From Fibrella forsythiae (GTDB lineage: Bacteria > Bacteroidota > Bacteroidia > Cytophagales > Spirosomataceae): 64,000 nt of DNA. Under the pieces are notes generated by a model. The model was given only the letters and a program-made list of their open reading frames with translations, had not been told where the DNA came from and ran no database searches. Positions 55,950 to 64,000 of the stretch are shown piece by piece. The DNA lies in contig NZ_JAFMYW010000008.1 of assembly GCF_017353175.1 (NCBI RefSeq), forward strand, positions 309,904 to 373,903. The letters are read 5' to 3'. The position numbers and the translations under genes were made by a program. Numbering within the stretch: the first letter of the stretch is position 1; every line of letters starts with the position of its first letter.

Positions 55950-57200
55950 TTACAGTTGCGGCTGTTGAGCGGCCACAGAGTCAAGTTCGTGACTTGGCTT
56001 CTTGTTACGCATATAAAAGTAAAGGCCAGTGAACGCCACAATCAGAATAATCGGGAATGTGGTCATTTTAGCCAGCGTTGCCTGCCCGGCAGCCAGTTCC
56101 AGCGCGTCGCCGGTTTTACCAGCCGCAGCCTGAATAGCCCGTTCGCCATCAAGCCACCGGCCAATGATTGGCTGGAAGATAGACGTAGAGAACATGCCCA
56201 CGCCACCCACGATAGACATACCCAGGGCACCACTCAGCGGGATACGTTCGGCCACGAAACCAATCATCGTTGGCCAGAAATAGCACACGCCAATGGCAAA
56301 AAAGACAGCCGCAACATAAGCCATAGCGCCTGTCTGCGTGCTGAACAGGTAAATACCGATGGTTGCAAAAATGGCACCGCCCAGCAACACACCTGTTTGA
56401 TCGAGACGGTGAATGATTGGTCCACCAAAATACCGACCAAAGGCCATTAACCCCGTTACCAGTGCCAGAATGAGCATTGGGCTAGCACCGCTTTTGCTCA
56501 TGATCAGGCCAACCCACTGCTGCGGACCAAACTCTGAGATAGCCGTTAGGGCCATGCAGCAGAAAATGAAGAGGTAGAGCGGTGTAAGCATGGCCGCAAA
56601 ATTCTTGCTGATCGACGTTACGCCTTCCACACGTGGCTTTGGAAATGCCTGGCCGAAGAACATGAACGCATACGTAATAGTCGGGATCAGGATTACCCAT
56701 ATCTGCGTCTGCCACGAGAGACCCGAGTCAGTCATGAATTTAGATAGCAGGCTACCCACTACGATGCCACCCGGGAACCACATATGGAAACGGTTGAGCT
56801 TCTTGTTCATTTCTGCTCCCGAATACATATCGGCGATCAGGGGGTTACAGGCAGCTTCTGTACAACCGTTACCGATACCGATGAACAGCGTTGAGATCAG
56901 AAGGCCTGTGTAGCCGCCTGAGTAAATGGTTAGCAGAATGCCTAACGTGTGCGATACGAAGGCAACTGTCATAATTATTTTTGGCCCAACCGTATGGTAC
57001 ACCAACCCGCCAACGATCATGGCTATTGGAAAGCCCAGAAACCACATTGAGTTGATAAATCCCAATTGTTCGGCGCTCAGGCCAAACTCGGTTCCCAACT
57101 GGGGCAAAATGCCCGCCCTGATACTAAACGAAAAGGCAGTGGTGATAAGGGCGAAGCAGCTTGCCAGGAAGAGCCTCGAACTATTAACAGTCGTGTTCAT
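55950..57200 (-). CDS. MFS transporter (sugar-type)
   Basis: The 416-residue protein has 12 predicted membrane helices: FINSMWFLGFPIAMIVGGLV, MTVAFVSHTLGILLTIYSGG, GIGNGCTEAACNPLIADMYS, FHMWFPGGIVVGSLLSKFMT, and in the C-terminal half LMAFGRYFGGPIIHRLDQTG and ERIPLSGALGMSIVGGVGMF. The class is a sugar/organic-solute MFS importer. It is divergent from the two oxidoreductase genes and probably supplies them with substrate. Confidence 0.88.
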   Translation of the reverse strand: MNTTVNSSRLFLASCFALITTAFSFSIRAGILPQLGTEFGLSAEQLGFINSMWFLGFPIAMIVGGLVYHTVGPKIIMTVAFVSHTLGILLTIYSGGYTGLLISTLFIGIGNGCTEAACNPLIADMYSGAEMNKKLNRFHMWFPGGIVVGSLLSKFMTDSGLSWQTQIWVILIPTITYAFMFFGQAFPKPRVEGVTSISKNFAAMLTPLYLFIFCCMALTAISEFGPQQWVGLIMSKSGASPMLILALVTGLMAFGRYFGGPIIHRLDQTGVLLGGAIFATIGIYLFSTQTGAMAYVAAVFFAIGVCYFWPTMIGFVAERIPLSGALGMSIVGGVGMFSTSIFQPIIGRWLDGERAIQAAAGKTGDALELAAGQATLAKMTTFPIILIVAFTGLYFYMRNKKPSHELDSVAAQQPQL

Positions 57201-57303
57201 AGAAAGACAATAAAGAAAGTTTGATCGAACAAGTAGATTAGGTTTTCAGATAAAGGGATTAATTAACAGTAATTACCCGATTGGGCAGCGCAAGGCGTAC
57301 AAA

Positions 57304-57324
57304 ATTTCCTAAAAAAAAGGAAAT
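57304..57324. promoter_or_regulatory. Inverted repeat between divergent MFS and Gfo/Idh genes
   Basis: ATTTCCT and AGGAAAT flank seven A residues in the 213-bp divergent region. The position suits a shared operator, but the arms are short. Confidence 0.35.
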
Positions 57325-57413
57325 CCGCTAATTTTCCGATCAATAAGTAGATGATTGTCTTCTGAGCTATTTACAGAGTACGAATAGCTGCTAAACGCCT
57401 TCTTTCGCATTTT

Positions 57414-58622
57414 ATGACGCCTCAAGCCTCAACAAACCTCTCTCCTTCTGTTAGTCAGACCAGTACACACCGCAAACTCCGCATGGGTATGGTGGGTGGC
57501 AGTCTGGATGCCTTCATCGGGGCCGTTCATCGCCGTGCGGCAGCAATGGACAACGAAATTGAACTGGTCTGCGGATCGTTTAGCTCAAATCCCGAAAAGT
57601 CGAAGCAGACAGGTCATGCGCTTTACCTCCCCGAAAATCGCGTTTACGCCAATTTCGAAGAAATGATTCTTCGGGAGAAAGAACTTCCCGAAGGCGAACG
57701 TATGGATTTTGTGACCATCGTTACGCCAAACCATATGCACTTCGCCCCGGCTAAAATGGCACTCGAAAACGGTTTCCACGTTGTTTGCGACAAGCCCGTT
57801 ACGCTGAATATGGCTGAGGCCAAGGAGTTGAAGCGTATCATCGACGAAACCGGATTACTCTTCTGCCTGACGCACAACTACACGGGCTACCCGATGGTGA
57901 AGCAGGCGCGGGCCATGGTAAAGGCGGGCAAATTGGGCAAAATACGCAAAGTAATCGTTGAATACCCCCAAGGCTGGCTGGCACAGTTGGTTGAGGCCAC
58001 CGGCCAGAAACAGGCTGGCTGGCGCACCGATCCGGCTCGTTCGGGTGCCGCTGGTGGTGTTGGCGATATCGGCACCCACGCCGAAAATCTGGCTGAATAT
58101 ATCACCGGCCTGAAAATCACCGAACTCTGCGCTGACCTAACCATTTTTGTGGAAGGTCGCCTGCTGGATGATGACGCCAATATGCTGCTCCGCTTCGAAA
58201 ACGGCGCAAAGGGCACGCTTGTCAACAGTCAGATTGCCAACGGCGAAGAAAACCCGTTCTCGATCCGGGTATATGGTGAATTCGGCGGCCTTGAATGGCG
58301 GCAGATGGAACCCAATACGCTCATCTACAAAACAAACGAAGAAGGGGCTCGCCTGTTACGTACTGGTGTTGGTGATCTGGCTCCCGAAGCCCAGGCAAAC
58401 ACACGCTTACCAGCTGGCCACCCCGAAGCGTTCCTGGAGGCATTTGCCAACATCTACTACAACTTTGCGCTCACCCTCCGCGCCCGCATGAACGGACAGG
58501 AACCCGACCCAATCCGGCTCGATTTCCCCGGTATTGAGGAAGGGTTGCGCGGCATGGCCTTTATTGATACTGTCCTCGCTTCTGATAAATCATCGGAGAA
58601 GTGGACGAAGTTTAAAGAGTGA
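57414..58622 (+). CDS. Gfo/Idh/MocA family oxidoreductase
   Basis: The 402-residue protein starts at the ATG at 57414. After about 20 residues comes the Rossmann start ([20 protein letters not shown]), with [40 protein letters not shown] (DKP, equivalent to EKP) and [20 protein letters not shown]. The last has the Asp/His of the active site. No signal peptide, so it is cytosolic. It belongs with the next two genes in what looks like a sugar or inositol-like degradation operon. Confidence 0.92.
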   Translation: MTPQASTNLSPSVSQTSTHRKLRMGMVGGSLDAFIGAVHRRAAAMDNEIELVCGSFSSNPEKSKQTGHALYLPENRVYANFEEMILREKELPEGERMDFVTIVTPNHMHFAPAKMALENGFHVVCDKPVTLNMAEAKELKRIIDETGLLFCLTHNYTGYPMVKQARAMVKAGKLGKIRKVIVEYPQGWLAQLVEATGQKQAGWRTDPARSGAAGGVGDIGTHAENLAEYITGLKITELCADLTIFVEGRLLDDDANMLLRFENGAKGTLVNSQIANGEENPFSIRVYGEFGGLEWRQMEPNTLIYKTNEEGARLLRTGVGDLAPEAQANTRLPAGHPEAFLEAFANIYYNFALTLRARMNGQEPDPIRLDFPGIEEGLRGMAFIDTVLASDKSSEKWTKFKE

Positions 58623-58700
58623 AAGAAGGTCTACGTATAGAGCATCGTTTTACTCATTCTTTATCCCTTTCACTCATTCATTCTTTATCTCTTTCACTCT
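58618..58700 (+). repeat. Low-complexity CTTTCACTC spacer between two oxidoreductase genes
   Basis: The spacer starts with GAGTGAAAGA (inverted word) and then has three copies of a TTTCACTC-like word with TCATTCTTTATC repeats between. It can form a hairpin between its ends. A related spacer lies at 35644-35711. Confidence 0.55.
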
Positions 58701-58712
58701 TTATACCCCCTC

Positions 58713-59858
58713 ATGTCAAAAATTCAAGTTGGTGTGGTTGGCACCGGATTTATCGGACCCGCTCACATCGAAGCCCTGCGCCGTTTACCCAATGTTGAGG
58801 TAGTTGCTCTTTGCGAAGTAACCCAGGAGTTAGCCGAAACAAAGGCAGCTCAATTGGGCATTCCCCGCGCGTACACGTTCGATGAACTCCTGAAGCAGGA
58901 CGATATTCAGAGCATTCATATCTGCACGCCAAACTTCCTGCACTACAGCCAATCGAAAGCGGCGCTGTTGGCCGGTAAGCACGTTATCTGTGAAAAGCCA
59001 CTGGCTAAAGATCTGGTCGAGGCCGAAGAGTTGGTTCAGTTGGCGAAAGAGTCGGGTCTGGTCAACGCCGTACACTTCAACCTGCGTTATTATCCGCTCG
59101 TTCGCCAGATGAAAGTGATGCGCGAGAAAGGTGAACTGGGCGATGTGTACAGCATCATCGGGTCATACCTGCAAGACTGGCTGTTCTACGAAACCGACTA
59201 TAACTGGCGTCTTGAACCCGACAAATCGGGCGATTCACGCGCTATTGCTGATATTGGCTCACACCTGATGGATATCATCGAATATATCACAGGCTTGAAA
59301 ACCACTGCCGTACTCGCCGATTTCAACACGATTCACAAGACACGGAAGAAGCCATTGAAACCGGTTGAAACGTATTCTGGCAAAATACTCCAGCCAGACG
59401 ATTATGCCGACGTGCCCATCAACACCGAAGATCACGCCAACGTGCTCCTGCGGTTCGATAATGGCAATCGCGGCGTAGTGACCGTATCGCAGGTATCGGC
59501 GGGCCGCAAGAACCAGTTGAAACTTGAGATTTCGGGCGCTAAAAAGACTTTTGCGTTTGACTCTGAATCGCCGAACCAGCTTTGGCTCGGTAACCGTGAT
59601 GGCTATAACCAGACCATGACGGATGATCCGTCGATCGTTCATGCCGAGGTACGGTCAGTGATCGGTTTCCCCGGTGGTCATAACGAAGGCTTCCCCGACA
59701 CGTCGAAGCAGATGTTCAAGGAGGTGTATGCGGCAATTGAAGCAGGCAAACAACCAGAGCACCCAACGTACCCAACCTTCGCCGACGGTTACCGCGAGCT
59801 GCTGATCTGCGAGAAAATTCTGGAAAGTAATAAAAAGCAAGCCTGGGTAGAGGTGTAG
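58713..59858 (+). CDS. Gfo/Idh/MocA family oxidoreductase
   Basis: The 381-residue protein has the Rossmann start KIQVGVVGTGFIGPAHIEAL, HICTPNFLHYSQSKAALLAG, KHVICEKPLAKDLVEAEELV (EKP) and SRAIADIGSHLMDIIEYITG (active-site His region). It is cytosolic. Its sequence is clearly different from the oxidoreductase encoded just upstream, so the two likely act on different steps or substrates. The isomerase gene follows after an inverted repeat at 59871-59904. Confidence 0.93.
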   Translation: MSKIQVGVVGTGFIGPAHIEALRRLPNVEVVALCEVTQELAETKAAQLGIPRAYTFDELLKQDDIQSIHICTPNFLHYSQSKAALLAGKHVICEKPLAKDLVEAEELVQLAKESGLVNAVHFNLRYYPLVRQMKVMREKGELGDVYSIIGSYLQDWLFYETDYNWRLEPDKSGDSRAIADIGSHLMDIIEYITGLKTTAVLADFNTIHKTRKKPLKPVETYSGKILQPDDYADVPINTEDHANVLLRFDNGNRGVVTVSQVSAGRKNQLKLEISGAKKTFAFDSESPNQLWLGNRDGYNQTMTDDPSIVHAEVRSVIGFPGGHNEGFPDTSKQMFKEVYAAIEAGKQPEHPTYPTFADGYRELLICEKILESNKKQAWVEV

Positions 59859-59870
59859 GAGGCTGATAAG

Positions 59871-59904
59871 GAGTCCAGGTACGTTCCAGAACGTACCTGG
59901 ACTC
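59871..59904. repeat. Inverted pair of GGTACGTT words between genes
   Basis: Perfect 16-bp arms (59871-59886, 59889-59904) with a 2-base centre each hold one GGTACGTT word, one in each direction. It lies between the oxidoreductase and the isomerase gene and lacks a T run on either side. Confidence 0.85.
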
Positions 59905-59938
59905 ACGGCGTACCCAACCCCATTTAACTTTCAAAAAC

Positions 59939-60991
59939 ATGAAATCACTTAAAGGCCCTGCCGTTTTTCTGGCACAGTTCATGGGCGATGAAGCGCCCTT
60001 CAACTCGCTGGATACGATTGCCAGATACATGGCCGATCTTGGCTATAAAGGCGTTCAGTTACCAACCTGGGATTCACGGGTTATCGACCTTCAAAAAGCG
60101 GCTGACAGCATCGAATATTGTAATGAGCTAAAAGCGAAACTGGCTGATATCGGTGTTGAGATTACTGAGCTTTCTACCCATTTGCAGAGTCAGTTGGTAG
60201 CTGTTCACCCAGCTTACGCTCCTATGTTCGACGGGTTTGGTCCTGCGGAGTTAGCCGGTAAGCCTACTGAGCAACAGGCCTGGGCTGTGAACCAGATGAT
60301 GTTGGCTGCCAAAGCCAGCAAGAATCTGGGGCTGACCTCTCACGTTTGCTTTACCGGTGCCTTACTATGGCCATTCATGTATCCCTGGCCACAACGCCCC
60401 GCCGGACTGGTTGAAACGGGTTTTGCCGAACTGGGCAAGCGCTGGAAACCCATTCTGGATGCGTTCGATGAAGCGGGCGTAAACGTTGGCTTCGAGTTAC
60501 ACCCTGGCGAAGACGTACATGATGGCGTTACGTTCGAGATGTTCCTGGCAGCCGTTGATAATCACCCGCGCGCCGGTATCAATTATGACCCAAGCCACTT
60601 CGTCTTACAATGCCTCGACTATCTGGACTTCATCGACATCTATCACGACCGCATCTATGCGTTCCACGTAAAGGATGCCGAGTTTAACCCTACGGGTCGT
60701 CAGGGCGTATATGGTGGTTTTCAGGGATGGGTAGAACGCGCCGGCCGATTCCGTTCACTGGGCGACGGTCAGGTCGATTTCAGCAGCATTTTCAGTAAGC
60801 TGGCGCAGTACAATTACGACGGATGGGCAGTTCTGGAATGGGAATGCGCCATCAAACATCCTGAGCAAGGTGCCGCTGAGGGTGCCCCGTTCATCCAGGA
60901 TCACATGATTCGCGTAACCGAGCGTGCCTTCGATGACTTCGCCGGAGCAGGCTCAGACGAAGCGTTCAACAAGCGCGTGCTAGGTTTGTAA
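59939..60991 (+). CDS. Sugar phosphate isomerase/epimerase family (TIM barrel)
   Basis: The 350-residue protein starts at ATG 59939 and matches the xylose isomerase-like TIM barrel family. Supporting marks are YMADLGYKGVQLPTWDSRVI, VNVGFELHPGEDVHDGVTFE (metal-binding Glu), INYDPSHFVLQCLDYL (Asp/His) and FHVKDAEFNPTGRQGVYGGF, then WAVLEWECAIK. It may isomerise or epimerise a product of the neighbouring oxidoreductases. The exact substrate is unknown. Confidence 0.9.
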   Translation: MKSLKGPAVFLAQFMGDEAPFNSLDTIARYMADLGYKGVQLPTWDSRVIDLQKAADSIEYCNELKAKLADIGVEITELSTHLQSQLVAVHPAYAPMFDGFGPAELAGKPTEQQAWAVNQMMLAAKASKNLGLTSHVCFTGALLWPFMYPWPQRPAGLVETGFAELGKRWKPILDAFDEAGVNVGFELHPGEDVHDGVTFEMFLAAVDNHPRAGINYDPSHFVLQCLDYLDFIDIYHDRIYAFHVKDAEFNPTGRQGVYGGFQGWVERAGRFRSLGDGQVDFSSIFSKLAQYNYDGWAVLEWECAIKHPEQGAAEGAPFIQDHMIRVTERAFDDFAGAGSDEAFNKRVLGL

Positions 60992-60999
60992 AATCCCTC

Positions 61000-61062
61000 T
61001 TTTTCACGCAAAAAGCCCGCTCCCAGGTAACGTACCTGGGAGCGGGCTTTTTGCGTGAAAAA
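61000..61062. terminator. 30-bp perfect hairpin terminator with GGTACGTT-type word at the tip
   Basis: Arms 61000-61029 and 61033-61062 are exact complements with a three-base loop. The outer A/T ends give U runs on both strands. AACGTACC spans the tip (61029-61036). Confidence 0.9.
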
Positions 61063-61235
61063 GTACCCATTCCCTCACCATCCTGGCCCTACAATAATTA
61101 TATATGAAGATTGATTAATACAATAATAGATGATCTATGGATTTACTCTTTATTTATATAACTAATTAAAAACCAGCGCATTGTTAAGTACAACTCGTTA
61201 GTTAACTTTTCCTATACACTTAAACTCTATTGACA

Positions 61236-63905
61236 ATGATTACTCAACTACGTTCGATGGGTCAACTATGGCTTTGGTTGGCGGTGCTCTCAGTATCTCA
61301 ACACGTATCCGCTGATATAATTGGCGTTCACTATTACGCAAGCGCTCCACCAGCCTCTCTTGCTGCGCCCGTGATTTCAGTTACGCCCTCGGCGCTAACG
61401 CTTCTCAACTCGACCCAGCTGCCTGGCAGTAACTCAAAGACCTACATTGTGTCAGCCACTGGTTTAATCACGTCAGACTTCCGAATCACTGTGCCGTCAC
61501 CTTTTGTTGTGAGTGCTCCTAATGCGGGCAGCTATCCTGGCGGTATCACTCTGCCCGTTAATAGCGATGGCACACTGACGCCAACAACAATTACGGTTGC
61601 CCTGTTGTCATCCTCGCCAGGTACGTTCACCGGAACTATAGCAAACACCAGCGGCTCGACTACAGTAACGGTCGCCGTAAGCGGCACTTCCGTGAGCCCT
61701 TCTCTAAGCGTCCAGTCTTCCTTTTTGACCCCCTTTTCAACCACTACTGGTACGCCCTCAGCTATTCAGACCTACACGATAACAGCCCTGAGTCAAACGG
61801 GGGGCACCGTCACGGCACCAACAGGATTTGACATTCGTACGGGAAATAATGCGTTTGGTTCTTCCTTAACGATCCCCAGCAGCCTTTCAGCTATAGATAT
61901 TCCGGTAGATGTACGGTTATCGGGTAGCACAGCTGCACAAATCTCGGGCTCAATCACCCATCGGTTAAATAACAGTTCAAACCAATCGATAGCCAATGTA
62001 GCCGTAAGCGGCACTGTTTCAGAGCCCGCGACTCCGTCTATCACTGTGACACCATCATCACTTACGCTTGTCGATTACAGTGAATATCCAGGCTCATTTC
62101 CGGCTTCATTCACCGTATCTGCTCGTGGTTTAACAGAGGATCTACAGATTTATGCGCCGCCTTACTACCTGCTCACGGCAAACGGTAAATCTGGCCCTGC
62201 TTTGCTCATACCAGCTACTAATGGGATTGTGACCCCTACATCCGTTTCGGTCGCGCTGATTGCATCATCGTCCGGTGTGTTTGACGGACAGATCACCAGC
62301 TGGAGTGGTTCAGCTACGGCTACTGTTGGGCTTAGCGGCACCGCCCTATCTCAATCTGTAACGGTTACCCCTTCATCACTCAGCAACTTCACTACGACGT
62401 TTGGCACCCCTTCCGCCAGTCAATCGTATACGGTGGCAACACAAGGCGGGTTACCAGTCCTCGTCAACGCACCGTCTGGATTTGAGATTCGCTCTGGTAA
62501 CAATCCATTCAGCTCGTCGTTAACAATCGGCACGAGCAGATCAGTTGTTCAAACACAAATAGATGTACGCTTAGCAGGGAATACCATAGGGTCAGTTGCT
62601 GGTACGATCACACAAAACACTTATTTTCATTCAAGTCACGGCATATATCCTGTGACAGTGAGCGGCCTTGTGTCCGGCAATAGCAATGTACTTCAAGTGC
62701 TTCACCGCGATGTAGATAATTATGCGGATAATAACGCTATCCAGCCTCTATTGGAGGTAGTAAACCAAGGTAGTACTAACCTAGCACTCTCAAGCCTAAC
62801 GCTACGCTATTACCTGACAGTAGAGAACTTTGTCCCTTTAACGAATCTGACCGTTTCGTATGCCAAATTAGGCGCATCCAACATCAGAATGCGTTATGTG
62901 CCGCTGGCTCAACCCGGCCAAGGAGCCCTAGGCTATATTGAATACAGTTTCACACCGGGAGCGGGCAGTCTGATGCCTGGTACCAGTACAGGGCCTATTC
63001 AAAGTTACATTGCTAAGACCGACTATTCTGGTTTCAATGAACTGGATGACTACTCGTACGCTAGCGTGCGCGACCGGGTACAAGCCAATCAGCATATAAC
63101 AGCCTATTACAATGGAACGCTGGTTGCAGGCCAGGAACCATCGCTGGTAACGCCCCGTGCTTACCTGGTGCCTTACACTGAAAGCAAAAATGGCCCCTCG
63201 GCAACTCAGATCAGCACGTATCTGGAATTACGCAACGAAGGGAATCTGCCAATAAGCTATAATGATATAACGGTACGCTACTATTTCACCACCGACGGTT
63301 CTCAGCCGTTGAATTTTGAGCTAGACTACACAACATTGGGGATGGGAAATGTGCACGCTCGCTTTGTGCAGATCAGACCGCCGTTGACCACCGCTGATAC
63401 GTACCTTGAATTGAGTTTTGCGAATTTAGGTCAACTTATGCCCCAGAGTAGCACAGAATTAATTCGATATCGAATTCAAAAAGCTGACGGAGGACGTTTT
63501 AACCAACTCAACGACTATTCATATCAGGAACAGCATGCCAGTTTGAGCCCCAACGCTCGTGTGGCGATCTATGTAGGTAATCAGAAATATTGGGGTAATG
63601 AAGTAGGTGCCGGCGCGCGATTAGCGGCAAACACTGAAGCCATTACTGATCTGGATGTACTAATATTGGGAAATCCGGTGCGAAATGATAAGGTGCTGTT
63701 TAAAGTCAGCGGTGCGGATTCCGAGCCTATTCAAGTAGAGTTAATCAATACGCATGGCCAGGTTATTACGCACCAACAATTGCTCCACTCTCAGGATATA
63801 CAGACACACCAATTGTCTCTATTTAATCAAGAAGCGGGGACTTACCTTCTTAAAGTGAGTACGCCCACGCAGCGTAAGACCATTAAAGTAGTGAAGACCG
63901 AATAA
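61236..63905 (+). CDS. T9SS-exported CBM3-containing protein with Ig-like repeats
   Basis: From the ATG at 61236 the protein is 889 residues with a signal peptide (MGQLWLWLAVLSVSQHVSAD after a short leader). Four T9SS-type Ig/DUF-like beta repeats follow (about 40-480), e.g. ISVTPSALTLLNSTQLPGSN and ITVTPSSLTLVDYSEYPGSF, then SLSVQSSFLTPFSTTTGTPS and SVTVTPSSLSNFTTTFGTPS. Two CBM3-like modules are next (VLHRDVDNYADNNAIQPLLE and STYLELRNEGNLPISYNDIT). A C-terminal T9SS sorting domain ends TYLLKVSTPTQRKTIKVVKT. No catalytic domain is visible, so it may be a cellulose-adhesion or scaffold protein on the cell surface. Confidence 0.85.
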   Translation: MITQLRSMGQLWLWLAVLSVSQHVSADIIGVHYYASAPPASLAAPVISVTPSALTLLNSTQLPGSNSKTYIVSATGLITSDFRITVPSPFVVSAPNAGSYPGGITLPVNSDGTLTPTTITVALLSSSPGTFTGTIANTSGSTTVTVAVSGTSVSPSLSVQSSFLTPFSTTTGTPSAIQTYTITALSQTGGTVTAPTGFDIRTGNNAFGSSLTIPSSLSAIDIPVDVRLSGSTAAQISGSITHRLNNSSNQSIANVAVSGTVSEPATPSITVTPSSLTLVDYSEYPGSFPASFTVSARGLTEDLQIYAPPYYLLTANGKSGPALLIPATNGIVTPTSVSVALIASSSGVFDGQITSWSGSATATVGLSGTALSQSVTVTPSSLSNFTTTFGTPSASQSYTVATQGGLPVLVNAPSGFEIRSGNNPFSSSLTIGTSRSVVQTQIDVRLAGNTIGSVAGTITQNTYFHSSHGIYPVTVSGLVSGNSNVLQVLHRDVDNYADNNAIQPLLEVVNQGSTNLALSSLTLRYYLTVENFVPLTNLTVSYAKLGASNIRMRYVPLAQPGQGALGYIEYSFTPGAGSLMPGTSTGPIQSYIAKTDYSGFNELDDYSYASVRDRVQANQHITAYYNGTLVAGQEPSLVTPRAYLVPYTESKNGPSATQISTYLELRNEGNLPISYNDITVRYYFTTDGSQPLNFELDYTTLGMGNVHARFVQIRPPLTTADTYLELSFANLGQLMPQSSTELIRYRIQKADGGRFNQLNDYSYQEQHASLSPNARVAIYVGNQKYWGNEVGAGARLAANTEAITDLDVLILGNPVRNDKVLFKVSGADSEPIQVELINTHGQVITHQQLLHSQDIQTHQLSLFNQEAGTYLLKVSTPTQRKTIKVVKTE

Positions 63906-63924
63906 AATTCTCGCCTGTCATTCG

Positions 63925-63978
63925 ATAAGACCCAGGCAGGCTCCTGATCGTATAACCAGAAGCCTGTCTGGGTCTTAT
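63925..63978 (+). terminator. Terminator after the CBM3 protein gene
   Basis: Arms 63925-63942 and 63961-63978 pair at 17 of 18 positions with an 18-base loop, ending TCTTAT. Confidence 0.7.
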
Positions 63979-64000
63979 ATGGCTACTACTCTCTCTGCAG

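Overview
The window looks like chromosome of a free-living Bacteroidetes of the Cytophagales, most like Spirosoma and its relatives. The grounds are SusC/SusD pairs, FecI/FecR signalling, type IX secretion (T9SS) sorting tails, DUF1800/DUF1501 and DUF5009 proteins, and many secreted glycosidases. The assignment rests on family content only; no rRNA, tRNA, phage, CRISPR array or intact insertion sequence was seen.

Layout. 1-2171 (minus): a TldD-type and a truncated PmbA/TldE-type protease gene separated by a 33-bp-arm hairpin. 2398-3915: a small decay zone with an intact Uma2 nuclease, a frameshifted TonB C-terminal protein and a Uma2 pseudogene. 4091-5925 (minus): an NtrC-type regulator and a small lipoprotein. 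6416-16170 (plus): a polysaccharide utilisation locus with ECF sigma factor, FecR anti-sigma, SusC with an STN domain, SusD, a GH43 glycosidase and a DUF1080 3-keto-glycoside hydrolase. 16190-22802: housekeeping and orphan genes (Nudix, DUF2911, MgtE, GNAT, MBL-fold, YbjQ) and an unusual 422-residue protein with a possible CE-clan (YopJ/Ulp1-like) catalytic arrangement. 22885-28283: an SGNH hydrolase, then a marR-tolC-emrA-emrB efflux operon behind a perfect palindrome. 28537-41526: a PQQ-type dehydrogenase, a large T9SS-exported glycosidase with three tandem repeats, a DUF1800/DUF1501 pair, an antitoxin with a broken PIN toxin, and two minus-strand glycosidases (GH5-like and GH53). 41756-55866: M28 peptidase, DUF5009 membrane protein, Gfo/Idh oxidoreductase, a sensor kinase/response regulator pair, a chelatase-like AAA+ ATPase, an Ig-repeat secreted protein, two tandem lytic transglycosylases and DUF427. 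55950-60991: an MFS transporter divergent from two Gfo/Idh oxidoreductases and a sugar isomerase. 61236-63905: a T9SS-exported protein with two CBM3-like modules and no recognisable catalytic domain.

Together the genes describe a plant-polysaccharide degrader: sensing and outer-membrane uptake (FecI/FecR/SusCD), extracellular and periplasmic cleavage (GH43, GH53, GH5-like, the T9SS glycosidase, CBM3 protein), and probable oxidation/isomerisation of sugars (three Gfo/Idh enzymes, DUF1080 hydrolase, isomerase, MFS).

The strongest unexplained signal is not a gene. The word GGTACGTT and its complement AACGTACC occur about 41 times by hand count, where about 2 are expected by chance. They lie in coding sequence in several reading frames and also in perfect inverted repeats between genes, as uptake or chromosome-organising words do in other bacteria. 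All counts were made by eye.
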